From positions 50,018 to 114,017 of the forward strand of contig NZ_SDGZ01000020.1 in the NCBI RefSeq assembly GCF_008107635.1: DNA of 64,000 nucleotides, read 5' to 3'. Shown piece by piece: positions 26,511-37,561 of this stretch. Origin of the DNA: Weissella muntiaci (GTDB taxonomy: Bacteria; Bacillota; Bacilli; Lactobacillales; Lactobacillaceae). The translations under genes were made by a program, and so were the position numbers. The notes below the pieces were generated by a model. The model made no database searches, had not been told where the DNA came from, and saw only the letters and a list, made by a program, of their open reading frames with translations. Position 1 is the first letter of the stretch. Every line of letters begins with the position of its first letter.

Positions 26511-27539
26511 TTAATCAATATTTTTAGCTTCTGCAATTTTCATGATTAACTGAGCCACCTTATCACCATCATGAAAGGCGCCATCATCACGTAATTCTAG
26601 TAGATTGCCCACTACAGGGACAGCTCCAGCACTCCGAACATGCTCAGGATCAGAAATAACCTGCTTTGAAACCTCGTTCCATTTTTTCCAATCAATATAA
26701 TCATCTGGAACCGGCGCTGTATTCATAATCACCGCATCCACAACCCGTTCGCCAACATGCTCATTAATTGCTCGTACATGATCTGCATCTGAATAACCGT
26801 CTGTCTCGCCCTTTTGCGTCATAATGTTGGCTACATAAACCACTTTTGCCCGCGTTGCCAACAACGCTTCTGCTACGTTTGGTACCATCAGATTTGGCAT
26901 AATCGAAGTAAACAACGAGCCTGGACCCAACACAACAATGTCTGCATTTAGAATTGCATTCACTACTTCAGACGGTGCTTCTGGCAAGCGATGTTCATCT
27001 AAGGTGAACTGTGGCGTTACCCACACGTGCTTAATCTTCTTTCCAGCAGCCGTAATTGCGCTCTCACCATCAAGTACAGTTCCATCCGTAAATTCGGCGT
27101 GTAAAATTAGTGGCTCATCCGCTACGGGAAATACATTCCCTTGCACTTTAAAGAATTTCGACAAACGATTAACTGCACTAAAGATACTATTATCCTGTTC
27201 AGCAATTGAAGCCAAAATTAGGTTTCCCAGGGCATGACCCGCTAGCATGTCATCATCTGAGTTAAAGCGGTACTGAAAAACATCAATAATTTCTTCATCA
27301 ACATTTGCTAACACTGATAAAACGTTTCGCACATCTCCAGGTGGCACCATATTGAGATAGTTTCGTAAGGCTCCCGAAGAACCCCCATCATCTGCCACAG
27401 TCACAATCGCCGTTAAATCAACATGACACTTTTTGAGGCCCTTCAAGATGATTGGTTGCCCAGAACCACCGCCGATTACAACAATCTTAGGGGCGGAGTG
27501 CACTTTTAAAGTATCAATTGTTTCATTGTCCTTATTCAT
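26511..27539 (-). CDS. yvcK: Gluconeogenesis/cell-envelope factor YvcK (CofD-like)
   Basis: A 342-residue protein with the nucleotide-binding N-terminus [18 protein letters not shown], then [29 protein letters not shown] and [14 protein letters not shown]. All are conserved in the YvcK/YbhK branch of the CofD superfamily. YvcK binds UDP-sugars and supports cell-wall homeostasis on gluconeogenic carbon. Its ATG overlaps the rapZ stop by four bases (ATGA), so the two are translationally coupled. Confidence 0.95.
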   Translation of the reverse strand: MNKDNETIDTLKVHSAPKIVVIGGGSGQPIILKGLKKCHVDLTAIVTVADDGGSSGALRNYLNMVPPGDVRNVLSVLANVDEEIIDVFQYRFNSDDDMLAGHALGNLILASIAEQDNSIFSAVNRLSKFFKVQGNVFPVADEPLILHAEFTDGTVLDGESAITAAGKKIKHVWVTPQFTLDEHRLPEAPSEVVNAILNADIVVLGPGSLFTSIMPNLMVPNVAEALLATRAKVVYVANIMTQKGETDGYSDADHVRAINEHVGERVVDAVIMNTAPVPDDYIDWKKWNEVSKQVISDPEHVRSAGAVPVVGNLLELRDDGAFHDGDKVAQLIMKIAEAKNID

Positions 27540-28429
27540 GCACGGGCACTTCCTTCTTTACGGCGCTCAATATCCCGATGATATTCGTTGATCTTCCAAT
27601 CAGCTTTAAGATCCTCTGCCATCCGATGTGCAAAAGCAGTTGAACGATGTTGACCGCCTGTACACCCGAAGGCAATCGTTAATGTGCTCTTTCCCTCTGC
27701 TTTATATCGTGGCAAAAGCCACTTTATCCGCTGCAATTCAAGTTGGTAGAAATCCTGAGCGTCTTGATTATTCCACACATATGCACTAACAGCTGCGTCG
27801 AGTCCGGTTAAGTCGCGCAACTCCTTAACATAGTAAGGATTCGGCAAAAAACGCACATCAATCACTAAGTCAGCATCCACTGGCATTCCATATTTATAGC
27901 CAAAACTCATCACCTGAACCGTAAACAAACTTTGTTGCGCTAGTTCATCACCATATTTACTGATAATTAACTGCTTTAATTTACGTGCCTCTAGTTCATC
28001 GGTATGGATCACCTCAGTTGCCATCTCCCGAATTCCTACTAATTGACGGCGTTCCTGCTGAATTCCCCATAAGGTTCCTTTATCAGCCGACAAGGGATGC
28101 TGTCGCCGAGTCTCTTTGTATCGCGCAACTAGCGTTTCATCATTTGCATCAATGTAAATCAATTTAAGATCATAATCTCGATTAGCATTTTGCAGCATCG
28201 TTCGCATAATTCCACTCAAGTCTTGGAAGAAATTTTGTGAACGAAGATCGATCATCACGGCCGCCCGATGAAATGCTGGATCTTTTTCAATCATATCCCA
28301 GAAATCAGGGAGCATTTGTGGTGGCAGATTATCAACCGAATAATAACCTACATCTTCAAGCGCATCCATTGCCACACGCTTACCAGCTCCGCTCATCCCA
28401 GTAACGATTACTAATTCTCGTTTCGTCAT
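27536..28429 (-). CDS. rapZ: RNase adapter / nucleotide-binding protein RapZ
   Basis: A 297-residue protein. The Walker A motif GMSGAGKRVA is at the N-terminus; DVGYYSVDNLPPQML and the C-terminal FGCTGGQHRSTAFAHRMAEDL complete the RapZ signature. In E. coli it targets small RNAs controlling GlmS; in Gram-positives (YvcJ) it hydrolyses nucleotides and affects envelope and competence functions. AAGGAGG precedes the ATG at 28429. First gene of the rapZ-yvcK-whiA operon. Confidence 0.95.
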   Translation of the reverse strand: MTKRELVIVTGMSGAGKRVAMDALEDVGYYSVDNLPPQMLPDFWDMIEKDPAFHRAAVMIDLRSQNFFQDLSGIMRTMLQNANRDYDLKLIYIDANDETLVARYKETRRQHPLSADKGTLWGIQQERRQLVGIREMATEVIHTDELEARKLKQLIISKYGDELAQQSLFTVQVMSFGYKYGMPVDADLVIDVRFLPNPYYVKELRDLTGLDAAVSAYVWNNQDAQDFYQLELQRIKWLLPRYKAEGKSTLTIAFGCTGGQHRSTAFAHRMAEDLKADWKINEYHRDIERRKEGSARA

Positions 28430-28499
28430 GACAAGCCTCCTTATATTCCTAAGTTCCATTATATATTAACTACTTACTTATGTGGTGGTTCGTTCCAAA

Positions 28500-28536
28500 G
28501 AAAAAAGACTCGGTTAGCTCAACGCTACCCCAGTCC
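28500..28536 (-). terminator. Terminator of the small basic protein gene
   Basis: Imperfect stem GACTGGGGTAGC / GCTAACCGAGTC followed on the minus strand by TTTTTT. Confidence 0.75.
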
Positions 28537-28559
28537 TCACAATGTCGATTAACTTATGC

Positions 28560-28685
28560 TTACTTTTTGCTTGTCTTTTGACGCCTTGCATCATGCAGTG
28601 CCTTTAACGCACGCTTACGAGTCTTAATGTTAGGACTCTTCATCTTACGACGAGCAGAAGCTACATCTAACTTTTCTCCAGCCAT
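28560..28685 (-). CDS. Small basic protein (putative metal homeostasis protein family)
   Basis: A 41-residue, Lys/Arg-rich protein: MAGEKLDVASARRKMKS, then PNIKTRKRAL, then a basic tail. AGAGGTGA precedes the ATG and a terminator follows, so it is a real small gene. The core RRxxxSPNxKTRKRAL recalls a family of tiny proteins annotated in lactobacilli as putative metal homeostasis proteins. That name is from memory, and the function is not established. Confidence 0.6.
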   Translation of the reverse strand: MAGEKLDVASARRKMKSPNIKTRKRALKALHDARRQKTSKK

Positions 28686-28755
28686 AATTGTCACCTCTTA
28701 TTTTCTTTAACTTACAGAATGTAAGTATACACGCCATTGCAAATCTTTTCAAGTA

Positions 28756-29259
28756 TTAGCTCTGATGTTTGAACTCAGTTGCCAAAATCCCCATAACCAA
28801 ACTGTCATGATACGCACCCTCTGCAAAAAAATGTTGCCGCAAATGGCCCTCTTCCACAAAGCCAACTTTACGATAGATATGAATCGCCGCGGCATTTGAT
28901 ACATCAACATATAGATAAACCTTGTGCATATTCAAAACCTTAAAGGCATAATCTAATCCCTTCAAGATACTTGCTTGCGCATAACCTTGTCCTTGATACT
29001 CACTATTAATAATAATCTGAATTTCAGCATTGCGATGTAAGTTATCAATGTACATTAATTCCACCACTCCGATGAAATCATCATGGTCCTCAATTACGAA
29101 GCGACGTTCTGTTTGATCCAAGACATGTCGATCGTACAAAATTTGTAGTTCATCAAACGACGTGTATGGTTCTTCAAACCATAGTGCCATCACTTTTCGT
29201 GAATTCTCCTGCTGATAAATATAAGGTAAATCACTTTTCTCTAATGGTCTTAAACGCAT
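28756..29259 (-). CDS. SpeG-like GNAT acetyltransferase
   Basis: A 167-residue GNAT enzyme. It has MRLRPLEKSDLPYI, ELMYIDNLHRNAEIQI, the acetyl-CoA-binding EYQGQGYA and IYRKVGFVEEGHLRQ. These are hallmarks of spermidine N-acetyltransferases, which acetylate polyamines with acetyl-CoA and reduce their toxicity. Substrate is inferred from family. GGAGGGG precedes the ATG at 29259. It is a single gene with its own terminator. Confidence 0.85.
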   Translation of the reverse strand: MRLRPLEKSDLPYIYQQENSRKVMALWFEEPYTSFDELQILYDRHVLDQTERRFVIEDHDDFIGVVELMYIDNLHRNAEIQIIINSEYQGQGYAQASILKGLDYAFKVLNMHKVYLYVDVSNAAAIHIYRKVGFVEEGHLRQHFFAEGAYHDSLVMGILATEFKHQS

Positions 29260-29302
29260 TTTAATACCCCTCCGTTGCATTGATTATATCCTATCAGAAA
29301 CA

Positions 29303-29331
29303 AAAAACACCAAACAAAGCGTTTGGTGTTC
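29303..29331 (-). terminator. Terminator located upstream of speG-like gene, after uvrA side spacer
   Basis: Stem AACACCAAAC/GTTTGGTGTT with a five-base loop and TTTTTTG on the minus strand. It lies between uvrA (ending at 29539) and the speG-like gene, so it ends uvrA transcription about 210 bases after its stop. No gene is seen in the remaining spacer. Confidence 0.85.
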
Positions 29332-29538
29332 TCTGCGTAATTATTCTTGGGTAAATAATCACATTTTTAGGAGTAGGTTATGCAAAGTTGCTGGGTTACA
29401 ACTCTGTAATAGGAGTAAAAAAGTAAGAAATTTTTCTAGCTATTTACTGTTAAAAGCTGTTACCCTTTCAACAATTTATATCTTAAAGCGCTAAACTTAA
29501 CGCTACATTCAATGAATAATTAATGGAGCTTAAAGACG

Positions 29539-32400
29539 CTATTTTGCAATACTTGCATCATGCTCAGCACGCGCTCGATCACGCGCCATAATTGGTCCAA
29601 GATACCGACCGGTATATGATGCCTTAACATTCGCAATTGTCTCCGGTGTACCACTAGCTAGAATCTCACCGCCACCTTCACCGCCTTCAGGACCCAAATC
29701 AATCAGCCAATCAGCAGTCTTAATGACATCAAGGTTATGCTCAATCACCAGCACCGTATTACCACTATCAACAAGCCGTTGTAATACCTCTAGTAAGCGT
29801 GCAATATCGTCAACATGAAGTCCCGTTGTTGGCTCGTCCAAAATGTAAAAGGTCTTACCCGTTGACTTTCTTTGGAGCTCAGACGCCAACTTCATTCGTT
29901 GTGCTTCCCCACCTGACAAAGTTGTCGCTGATTGACCAAGCGTAACATATCCAAGCCCGACATCAACGATTGTTTGAAGCTTACGGTGAATCTTAGGAAT
30001 TGGCGCGAAGAAGTCCAAAGCCTCATCAACTGTCAAATCTAGGACTTGTGCAATTGACAAGCCACGATAAGTTACTTCCAAGGTCTCTGAGTTGTAGCGC
30101 GTTCCACCACAAACCTCACATGTCACATAAACATCAGGTAGAAAGTTCATCTCAATCTTGATTACGCCGTCACCCTTACATGCCTCGCAACGACCACCCT
30201 TCGTATTGAAAGAGAAGCGTCCCTTTGCGTAACCACGCAATTTAGCTTCATTGGTCTGCGCAAAGAGGGTCCGAATGTCATCGAAAACACCCGTATAAGT
30301 GGCTGGATTCGAACGTGGCGTCCGTCCAATTGGTGATTGGTCTATATCAACAATCTTATCAATATTCTCTAGTCCGGTAATCTTCTTGTACTTACCTGGC
30401 TTCTCTGAATTATTATTCAAGATATGTTTCATCGCCCGCTTCAAGATAGTATTAACCAAAGTTGACTTTCCAGAACCAGAAACGCCGGTCACTGCAACAA
30501 ACTTTCCCAAGGGGAATTCTGCAGTAACGTTCTTCAAGTTATTCTCAGCTGCTCCGGTCAATTTGATCGTATTACCGTTTCCAGCACGTCGTACATCAGG
30601 CACTGGGATATAGCGCTTTCCGGCAAGGTATTGACCAGTTAAGGATGCTTCATTGAGCTTTACATCCTCGGGTGTCCCAGCGGCAATAATTTGACCACCA
30701 TGTTCACCAGCACCTGGTCCAACATCAATCAAGTAATCTGCTGCTAGCATCGTGTCTTCATCATGTTCGACCACGATCAATGTATTTCCCAGATCCCGCA
30801 TCTGCTTTAATGAGGAAATCAAGCGATCATTATCACGTTGGTGCAGACCAATTGATGGCTCATCAAGCACATACATGACTCCCGATAGATTTGAACCAAT
30901 CTGCGTTGCTAATCGAATTCGCTGTGCCTCTCCACCAGAAAGTGTCCGAGCAGCCCGTGATAAGGTTAGATAATCCAAACCAACATTCTTTAAAAAGCTA
31001 AGTCGATCCTTAATCTCCTTAACAATTGGTGCAGCAATTTCAGCGTCTTGCTCTCCAAAAGATACTGTCTCAAAAAATGCCAACTCTTGATCAACCGGCA
31101 ATTCAGAAACTTGACCAATATGCTTGCCACCAACTTTTACAGACAAAGCACCAGGGTTCAAACGATAACCATGACAAGCTGAACAAGGTAATTCATTCAT
31201 ATATTGTGTCATCTGTTCCCGTGTGAAATCAGATGTCGACTCACGATAGCGCCGTTCGACATTGCTAATTACCCCTTCAAAAACAACATCCAAATCACGA
31301 ATACCGCCAAAATCATTTTCATAATGGAAGTGGAAAGTCTTTTCCCCAGAACCATATAGAATCAAATCTTGTTGTGCCGCCGTTAAATCTTCAAATGGTA
31401 CATCCATGTCAATATCATTTTGCTCAGCAAACTGACGCAACATTTCAGGATAGTAGCTTGATGAAATTGGATTCCAAGCTGCCATTGCACCTTCAGCCAA
31501 GGTTTTGCTACGGTCTGGTACAACCAAGTCAACATCGACTTCTTGCGTTACCCCTAAACCACCACAAACAGGACAGGCACCTAGAGGTGCATTAAAAGAA
31601 AACAGTTGTGGCTCTAACTTACCAACTGCAAAATCACGCAATTCGCCCGTATAGTGATCTGAAAAGGTTAAACTTGCACCATCAACCTCTTCAACGGTCA
31701 CCATTCCATCAGCCATTCGTAGTGCTGACTCAAATGACTCAAACAAACGTGCCCGTGAACTATCTCTTAGAATAATCCGATCAACCATAATTGCGATATC
31801 ATGATACTTATTTTTATCTAGGGTCAGTTCATCAGTGATTTCGTGTGTGACTCCATCAACAACAATTCTGACGAAACCTTCCTTACGAATCTTTTCCAAA
31901 GCAGTCGCATGCGAACCACGGCGATGCTGAACAATCGGTGCAAGAATTTGCATCCGAGCTCCCTCGGCCAAAGTATCAAAGAGATAATTTAGCATCTGAT
32001 CAATCGATTGTTTAACAATCGTCCCATCGGCCGCCGCATCAGGCTTACCAACCCGGGCATACAGCAACCGATAATAATCATTAATCTCAGTCACCGTTCC
32101 AACTGTCGAACGTGGATTCTTAGAAGTTGTCTTCTGATCAATTGAGATTGCTGGACTCAAACCATCAATCGAGTCAACATCAGGCTTATCCATCTGTCCC
32201 AAAAACTGGCGCGCATACGCCGATAGACTCTCAACATATCGTCGCTGCCCCTCAGCATACAACGTGTCAAAAGCCAGTGAACTCTTACCTGATCCCGAAA
32301 GACCGGTCAAAACCACAAATTTTTCACGTGGAATCTCAACATCTACATTCTTAAGATTGTGAGCTCGCGCCCCATGGATGCTAATCCAATCATTGGCCAT
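29539..32400 (-). CDS. uvrA: Excinuclease ABC subunit A
   Basis: A 953-residue full-length UvrA. It has two ABC ATPase modules with Walker A motifs GLSGSGKSS (residues 33-41) and GVSGSGKST, and LSGGEAQR signatures in each. Zinc modules carry [16 protein letters not shown] and CEACKGDG...CEVCGG. It recognises DNA lesions and loads UvrB for nucleotide excision repair. No uvrB lies in this window. A second, shorter UvrA-like gene is at 57443-59662. Confidence 0.97.
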   Translation of the reverse strand: MANDWISIHGARAHNLKNVDVEIPREKFVVLTGLSGSGKSSLAFDTLYAEGQRRYVESLSAYARQFLGQMDKPDVDSIDGLSPAISIDQKTTSKNPRSTVGTVTEINDYYRLLYARVGKPDAAADGTIVKQSIDQMLNYLFDTLAEGARMQILAPIVQHRRGSHATALEKIRKEGFVRIVVDGVTHEITDELTLDKNKYHDIAIMVDRIILRDSSRARLFESFESALRMADGMVTVEEVDGASLTFSDHYTGELRDFAVGKLEPQLFSFNAPLGACPVCGGLGVTQEVDVDLVVPDRSKTLAEGAMAAWNPISSSYYPEMLRQFAEQNDIDMDVPFEDLTAAQQDLILYGSGEKTFHFHYENDFGGIRDLDVVFEGVISNVERRYRESTSDFTREQMTQYMNELPCSACHGYRLNPGALSVKVGGKHIGQVSELPVDQELAFFETVSFGEQDAEIAAPIVKEIKDRLSFLKNVGLDYLTLSRAARTLSGGEAQRIRLATQIGSNLSGVMYVLDEPSIGLHQRDNDRLISSLKQMRDLGNTLIVVEHDEDTMLAADYLIDVGPGAGEHGGQIIAAGTPEDVKLNEASLTGQYLAGKRYIPVPDVRRAGNGNTIKLTGAAENNLKNVTAEFPLGKFVAVTGVSGSGKSTLVNTILKRAMKHILNNNSEKPGKYKKITGLENIDKIVDIDQSPIGRTPRSNPATYTGVFDDIRTLFAQTNEAKLRGYAKGRFSFNTKGGRCEACKGDGVIKIEMNFLPDVYVTCEVCGGTRYNSETLEVTYRGLSIAQVLDLTVDEALDFFAPIPKIHRKLQTIVDVGLGYVTLGQSATTLSGGEAQRMKLASELQRKSTGKTFYILDEPTTGLHVDDIARLLEVLQRLVDSGNTVLVIEHNLDVIKTADWLIDLGPEGGEGGGEILASGTPETIANVKASYTGRYLGPIMARDRARAEHDASIAK

Positions 32401-32492
32401 GAATTATCTCCTTATTTTTTGTATTTATCATTAATACGTCTATTATACGCATAAAAAGTATTTTTGTTAAGTTACACCTAATCCGATTTAAT

Positions 32493-32521
32493 AAAAAAAT
32501 GCTACTCGAATATTGTAGCAC
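32493..32521 (-). terminator. Terminator of the yihY-like gene
   Basis: Stem TGCTAC/GTAGCA followed on the minus strand by TTTTTTT, just after the YihY-like stop. Confidence 0.75.
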
Positions 32522-32533
32522 TTCATGCATATT

Positions 32534-33430
32534 TTACTTGCTGTTAGCTTTCAAGCCGTTGCCCTTTGCTTGCATCGGCAATTTGTCAGGCTGTCCCAAA
32601 TCAGGATTCATGAGATCGCCCAACCAGGCAATTATCACATGCGTCAATACCAGAATAACCCCAATTAAGTTGACGTAAACCATCAGAATCAGCACTGTTC
32701 CCAGCGTTTGGTAGAAACTGGCATTTCTAATCGCAAAAGTCGCATACCAAGTGAAACCATGATTCAATACAACCAGCATCAAGGTTTCAATCGCCGAACC
32801 AATCATCACTGTTTTACGTCGCAAGCGTAAGGCTGGCAAAGCCAAATTAAAGAGCACCAATAACACCCACAAGCCAATCGCACCATAAAATTGACTTTGA
32901 TCCAAAAGATCCGTGATCAAGGGGACTCTGATATTCACAGAGTCAACAAACACCCGTGCCACCGACATTCCCAGAATCACTACTCCTGCTCCGGCCAATA
33001 GCACGAATAGCCATAAGAAGCCAAATAATCGCGCAAAAATTGAACTAATTCGCTCAGAAACATCATGGACCGTATTAAAAGATGTTCTAATAACGCCCAA
33101 GACACGACTAGCTCCCCACAAGGCCACTAACAAGGCAAAAGACAATGTCCCAGCATTTCCCTTTAGGACCGAAACTAAAATTGGGTCAAGGATACTAACA
33201 ATATTTTTAGGCAGGGAATTACTCATCAATTCATATAACTCATTATGGTCAAAGCCTACCATGGCGGCAACTGACCCAATTGACATCAACACAGGCACTA
33301 AGGAAAGAATTGTATAGTACGCAATCGTTGCCCCCGCATTTGTTAGATTTGCTCGCTGTATGTACAACATTAGCGAGCGAATTTGCCAGCGTTCAGCATA
33401 CTTAACGAACGTTATTTTTACTTTTTGCAT
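32534..33430 (-). CDS. YihY/BrkB-family membrane protein
   Basis: A 298-residue polytopic protein with about six helices. NAGATIAYYTILSLVPVLMSIGS at the N-terminus, LLVALWGASRV and the closing ILVYVNLIGVILVL-like helix are typical of the YihY/BrkB family. These proteins were once called RNase BN by mistake and are thought to be transporters or flippases; function is uncertain. A divergent small membrane gene follows upstream. Confidence 0.88.
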   Translation of the reverse strand: MQKVKITFVKYAERWQIRSLMLYIQRANLTNAGATIAYYTILSLVPVLMSIGSVAAMVGFDHNELYELMSNSLPKNIVSILDPILVSVLKGNAGTLSFALLVALWGASRVLGVIRTSFNTVHDVSERISSIFARLFGFLWLFVLLAGAGVVILGMSVARVFVDSVNIRVPLITDLLDQSQFYGAIGLWVLLVLFNLALPALRLRRKTVMIGSAIETLMLVVLNHGFTWYATFAIRNASFYQTLGTVLILMVYVNLIGVILVLTHVIIAWLGDLMNPDLGQPDKLPMQAKGNGLKANSK

Positions 33431-33561
33431 GCAAAACTCCTTCGTAACTTATCCCTACAAGTATCAACCATTTATAAAGAGACGTCAAAGATTTCGTGAT
33501 TCTAAATATAAGTCTGCTATAATAATTGGTATTAAATATGTTTAGAAAGGGAATATTTGTC

Positions 33562-33858
33562 ATGCAGCATCGTCGAGCTCGTCCTTGGTCCTTTCGTTGG
33601 ATTTTAGAACATATCGCATCTGGCTTTTTATTACTCGGTGTCATCTTTGTTGCATCAATTGCCCTGACTGCCTTGATCATCGCAGTTGAAGAAGTCGTTA
33701 TCTTAGTAATTCAAAAGCGACCAATCAATACATATTCCAACATCTACGGAAACGCTTTGACGACTATTTTTTGGCACTTCCTGATTATTTTCATCTCGGT
33801 CGGCTTCTGGTCTGCTCTAGACACTTTTATCCCGCTTCACACTGAAAAAGGCAAGTAA
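33562..33858 (+). CDS. Small two-helix membrane protein
   Basis: A 98-residue protein with a basic start (MQHRRARPW) and two hydrophobic helices (FLLLGVIFVASIALTALII and TTIFWHFLIIFISVGFWSAL). AAAGGGA precedes the ATG at 33562; an ATG at 33538 has no ribosome binding site. A strong bidirectional terminator follows. It is divergent from the yihY-like gene. Family not recognised. Confidence 0.6.
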   Translation: MQHRRARPWSFRWILEHIASGFLLLGVIFVASIALTALIIAVEEVVILVIQKRPINTYSNIYGNALTTIFWHFLIIFISVGFWSALDTFIPLHTEKGK

Positions 33859-33895
33859 AAAAGGCTTGGTACACCTCAGTACCAAGCCTTTTTAA
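33857..33895. terminator. Bidirectional terminator
   Basis: A 15-bp stem AAAAAGGCTTGGTAC with complement around ACCTCA; it separates the small membrane gene from the convergent drug exporter gene. Confidence 0.9.
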
Positions 33896-35355
33896 AATCT
33901 CAATTTGTGTTTTGCACGTCGATTCAAGATTAATGCGAATGCCAAGAAGATTGCCCCTGCCCAAAAGATATTATGGAGTCCAGTAAGCATAATCTGTCGA
34001 AGAATTGGCAAGTGTGCTGCTGGTAACTTTCCTGCAGTTGCTGGGTTAATCAATTGGTTTAATTCCGTGAACTTAATTTGTGGATACGCCTTCAAGGCAA
34101 AAATCATCGAAACATTCAGGATTACTCCATAGATTGTGGTCGTCAAAGTTTGCGACAATGATCGTCCCAAAGTATTTACCGAAGTAGCCATTCCCAGTTG
34201 TCTTTGGTCAACTGATTGTTGTGCAACCACTGTCGTTCCTGTGATTGTTGCACCCATTGATAAACCAAAGATAAATCCAGTCAACAAGAAGAAATTAAAC
34301 GTCGTGTTGACCGGCAAAGTTGCTAACAGGATTGCGTACCCGAGTCCCAAGAGTAAACTCCATTCAAATAAACGCTGCGCATCATACTTCGCCATGATTC
34401 GGCCCGCCAAGACTGCCCCAATCATCCAAACAATTGAGCTTGGCGTAACGACAAAGCCCGCTACTGATGGTTGCATCCCCGTGAGTGCTTGAACCCAAGT
34501 TGGCATATAAATATTGTAAGCCGTGATGAATCCAGTTGCTAAGGCCGCCAATAAATTCGCATTCGTAAAGTCAAGTGACTTAAACATTTCCAGATCAATC
34601 AGCGGTTCAACGAAGTGGCGCTCGCGCCGGATGAACAACCAAATTAACAAGCCTGTTGCAACTGCGAACCCTAACATCCATAACCACTGCTGCTGTGAAA
34701 CCATTTCAAGCGCCAATAACATTGTCGTCATCAACCCCGTCATCCAAAGAATGCCCCAATAATCAATCACGACCTTACGTCGTTCAACCTGGTCATGCAA
34801 GTAAACCAGCAAAATCAACATGGTTAGAATCCCGATTGGTACGTTAATAAAGAATACCCAGTGCCACGATAATACTTCGACTAAATAGCCACCAATTAAG
34901 GGACCAATCATCGAAGCGACACCCCAAGCCGTTGAATTTAGGCCCATCATAGTTGCACGTTTCTCAGGAGGATAGATATCGGCCAAGATTGTGAAAGCTA
35001 CTGGCATAATCCCGCCAGCTCCAATCCCCTGCACCGCGCGCCAAAAGATTAATACGGACATACTGTCCGATAATCCTGACATAATTGAACCCAGCAAAAA
35101 TATCAGCAATCCCGTCATCATGGCTGGCTTCCGTCCTAGAACATCCGCTAACTTACCATAAATCGGGGTTGTGATTGCTGTAAACAACATGTAGATGCTA
35201 AAGACCCAGCTCATTAGCGTAATGCCATGCAGTTCACCAACAATCGTCGGCATCGCCGTTGATATCACCGTTCCTTCCACTGCCGTCATAAAAGTCGCCA
35301 GCAGAATGGCCGCTGTAATCAATGCCCGGTGTCGTCCATTTTCTCTCTCTGTCAA
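33892..35355 (-). CDS. MFS multidrug exporter, DHA2/EmrB-QacA family
   Basis: A 487-residue protein with about 14 membrane helices. It has the DHA2 motif A, GKLADVLGRKPAMM, and GIGAGGIMPVAFTI plus LIGGYLVEVLSWHWVFFINVPIG (motif C region). It exports hydrophobic drugs or toxic metabolites by proton antiport; the substrate cannot be read. It is divergent from the VOC gene and has no adjacent regulator. Confidence 0.9.
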   Translation of the reverse strand: MTERENGRHRALITAAILLATFMTAVEGTVISTAMPTIVGELHGITLMSWVFSIYMLFTAITTPIYGKLADVLGRKPAMMTGLLIFLLGSIMSGLSDSMSVLIFWRAVQGIGAGGIMPVAFTILADIYPPEKRATMMGLNSTAWGVASMIGPLIGGYLVEVLSWHWVFFINVPIGILTMLILLVYLHDQVERRKVVIDYWGILWMTGLMTTMLLALEMVSQQQWLWMLGFAVATGLLIWLFIRRERHFVEPLIDLEMFKSLDFTNANLLAALATGFITAYNIYMPTWVQALTGMQPSVAGFVVTPSSIVWMIGAVLAGRIMAKYDAQRLFEWSLLLGLGYAILLATLPVNTTFNFFLLTGFIFGLSMGATITGTTVVAQQSVDQRQLGMATSVNTLGRSLSQTLTTTIYGVILNVSMIFALKAYPQIKFTELNQLINPATAGKLPAAHLPILRQIMLTGLHNIFWAGAIFLAFALILNRRAKHKLRF

Positions 35356-35465
35356 TGCACCATACTCACCTTCTAAAGTTTATCAAGGACTATCTTACCA
35401 CAAGGACTTATGCCACAATAAAACTGTCTTGATTAATATCTATCAACAGAAAGTGAGTTAGCTTA

Positions 35466-35858
35466 ATGGATCAACCTAAATTTTCACAAATTCATCATCT
35501 TGCAATTATCGCGAGCGATTATGAACAGACAAAACATTTCTATGTCGACATTTTAAATCTGCCGATCATCCGCGAAAACATTCGGCCAGATAAAGGTGAT
35601 GCTAAATTAGATTTAGCACTAGCAGATGGTACAGAGCTAGAGATCTTCATCAAACCAGATGCACCAGACCGGCCAAGTTATCCTGAAGCACTCGGCCTAC
35701 GTCACCTAGCCTTTACTACCAATCAAATTAATGAAACGATCGCTTACCTAAAAGAACAAGGTGTGACCGTCGAACCCCTTCGAACTGACGATTTCACTCA
35801 CAAGCAGATGACTTTCTTTTACGACCCTGATATGTTGCCACTTGAACTCCACGAATAA
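35466..35858 (+). CDS. VOC-family (glyoxalase-like) protein
   Basis: A 130-residue single-chain protein made of two beta-alpha-beta-beta-beta units. Likely metal ligands are His in IHHLAII, Glu in TELEIF, His in LRHLAFT and the C-terminal Glu in LPLELHE, as in glyoxalase I-like (GloA2/YwbC) proteins. It may detoxify methylglyoxal-type electrophiles; substrate unproven. Confidence 0.85.
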   Translation: MDQPKFSQIHHLAIIASDYEQTKHFYVDILNLPIIRENIRPDKGDAKLDLALADGTELEIFIKPDAPDRPSYPEALGLRHLAFTTNQINETIAYLKEQGVTVEPLRTDDFTHKQMTFFYDPDMLPLELHE

Positions 35859-35860
35859 AT

Positions 35861-35900
35861 AAAAACGAACTGACTGCCAATCGCAATCAGTTCGTTTTTT
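35861..35900. terminator. Bidirectional terminator between the VOC gene and xylB
   Basis: Stem AAAAACGAACTGA with complement TCAGTTCGTTTTTT. It ends both the plus-strand VOC gene and minus-strand xylAB. Confidence 0.9.
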
Positions 35901-35907
35901 TCCCTTT

Positions 35908-37413
35908 TTACAAAGACCGGCGATAATCCATCAATTCGTGTGATAGCTCCGCTGTTTGACGATAAACTTGCTTGTAAATCGTATGCATTTGTTCATATTG
36001 TGCCACTCGAGCTGGATCTGGCAAATAGGCATCGCCAAATTCCGTGAACGCCTCAGCCGCTTCTTGAACCGTCTTAAACCAGCCAAGTCCAACAGCTGCC
36101 AAAATTGCCGCCCCCATCCCAGGACCTTGCTCATTTTTCAATGCAACAACCTTCTTATTGAAGATATCCGCTTGAATCTGCAACCATAGTGGTGACTTTG
36201 CGCCACCGCCAATTGCTACCACGGTGTCAAACTCTGCACCAGCGGCGTCATAAATATCAAAAATATCCTTAAATGAATAGATGATTCCTTCTAGAACTGC
36301 TCGAACAAAATCAAACCTTTGGTGAGTTCCATCGATCCCGATAAACGCTCCTCGAATATCACCATCAGCGTATGGTGTCCGTTCACCAACCAAATATGGC
36401 GTGAAGAGTAATCCATTTGCACCAACGTTCGACTGCGCTGCCGATTCAACCATCGTCGTGAAATCAGTCTCAGCTGCAAAGGTCTTTTTAAACCATGACA
36501 GAGCATATCCAGCAGCGAGTGTCACGCCCATTGAATAGAAATGTCCTGGAATCGCATGATTGAAGAAATGGATCTTGCCATCATAATCGACATTCGCATG
36601 CTCTTCATATTTTAAGACCACTCCCGAAGTACCAATTGACGACATGACCATATTAGGCTGTAAGATTGCGGCGCCAACAGCACCAGCTGCATTATCAGCC
36701 GCACCACCGAACACTTGAGTATCGGTAGACAATCCCGAAAACTCTGCGTAAGTCTTTGACACATTCCCAGCAAAATCAGTTGCTTCAATCACTTCAGGAA
36801 ATAGACTAGCTGGTAGATCAAAAGCATCTTGAATCTTTTTAGACCAAGTCTGCCCTGCAATATCAAAGGCCACTGTTCCAGCCGCATCAGAGATTTCCAT
36901 TTGTAGGCGTCCAGTCATCCGATAGCGGATATAGTCTTTCGGCGTCACAAATTTTGCTGCTTGGGCAAAAATTGCCGGCTCGTTTTCTTTAACCCATAAA
37001 AGCTTGGGCAAAGTGAATCCTTCTAGGGCCTGGTTACGGGTAATCTCAATAAATTCATGGCCCATAACCTGAGTAATTTCTTTAGTCTGTGCAGTTGTTC
37101 GTGTGTCATTCCACAAGATTGCTGGTCGCAGAACCTGATTCTCAGCATTCAATAAGACCAAACCATGCATCTGACCAGAAAACGAAATTCCCTTGATTTG
37201 TTCTGCCTTAATTGCATCCTGTAAAATCAGACGAACAATGGCGATAGTTGTCCCGTTAACCCACTCCTCTGGATTTTGTTCACTATAACCTGGCTTTGGT
37301 TGCATAAGCGGATAATCGTACGCCTCCTGTGCAAGAATTTGCCCCTTTTGATCTACAGCTGATACCTTAACGGCGGATGTACCTAAGTCAACTCCCAATA
37401 CAACATCTGACAT
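35908..37413 (-). CDS. xylB: Xylulokinase
   Basis: A 501-residue FGGY-family kinase that phosphorylates D-xylulose to D-xylulose 5-phosphate. [10 protein letters not shown] is the ATP-binding start; SGQMHGLV and the C-terminal [20 protein letters not shown] are the FGGY signatures of xylulokinase. It lies downstream of xylA with a 148-base spacer that holds a hairpin (37447-37471) lacking a T-run. Controlled with xylA by XylR and CcpA, by inference. Confidence 0.96.
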   Translation of the reverse strand: MSDVVLGVDLGTSAVKVSAVDQKGQILAQEAYDYPLMQPKPGYSEQNPEEWVNGTTIAIVRLILQDAIKAEQIKGISFSGQMHGLVLLNAENQVLRPAILWNDTRTTAQTKEITQVMGHEFIEITRNQALEGFTLPKLLWVKENEPAIFAQAAKFVTPKDYIRYRMTGRLQMEISDAAGTVAFDIAGQTWSKKIQDAFDLPASLFPEVIEATDFAGNVSKTYAEFSGLSTDTQVFGGAADNAAGAVGAAILQPNMVMSSIGTSGVVLKYEEHANVDYDGKIHFFNHAIPGHFYSMGVTLAAGYALSWFKKTFAAETDFTTMVESAAQSNVGANGLLFTPYLVGERTPYADGDIRGAFIGIDGTHQRFDFVRAVLEGIIYSFKDIFDIYDAAGAEFDTVVAIGGGAKSPLWLQIQADIFNKKVVALKNEQGPGMGAAILAAVGLGWFKTVQEAAEAFTEFGDAYLPDPARVAQYEQMHTIYKQVYRQTAELSHELMDYRRSL

Positions 37414-37446
37414 TTGATAGTCCTCTTTCTATATATAAGATTATGT

Positions 37447-37471
37447 ATGCCCTCAAATAAATTGAAGGCAT
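37447..37471 (-). repeat. Hairpin in the xylA-xylB spacer
   Basis: Inverted repeat ATGCCTTCAA / TTGAGGGCAT with five loop bases and no T-run. It may be an mRNA processing or stabilising element that sets different levels of XylA and XylB. Confidence 0.35.
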
Positions 37472-37561
37472 TTGTTAGGCCTAGTTCTCACCAGTCCCGT
37501 TTTTATCTAGGAGTATGTCGGCGCAAAACTGTTTAACAGCTTACCCAACATAATATCCGTT

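Noticed and set aside
29379..29408. A nine-codon frame MQSCWVTTL with GGAG upstream, as a possible leader peptide
   Set aside because: It lies on the plus strand in the spacer between two minus-strand genes, so there is no downstream gene for it to control.
36291..36506. Short frames on either strand inside xylB, xylA, araA, uvrA and other core genes
   Set aside because: All lie within long genes with clear family motifs and have no start signals; they are frame shadows.
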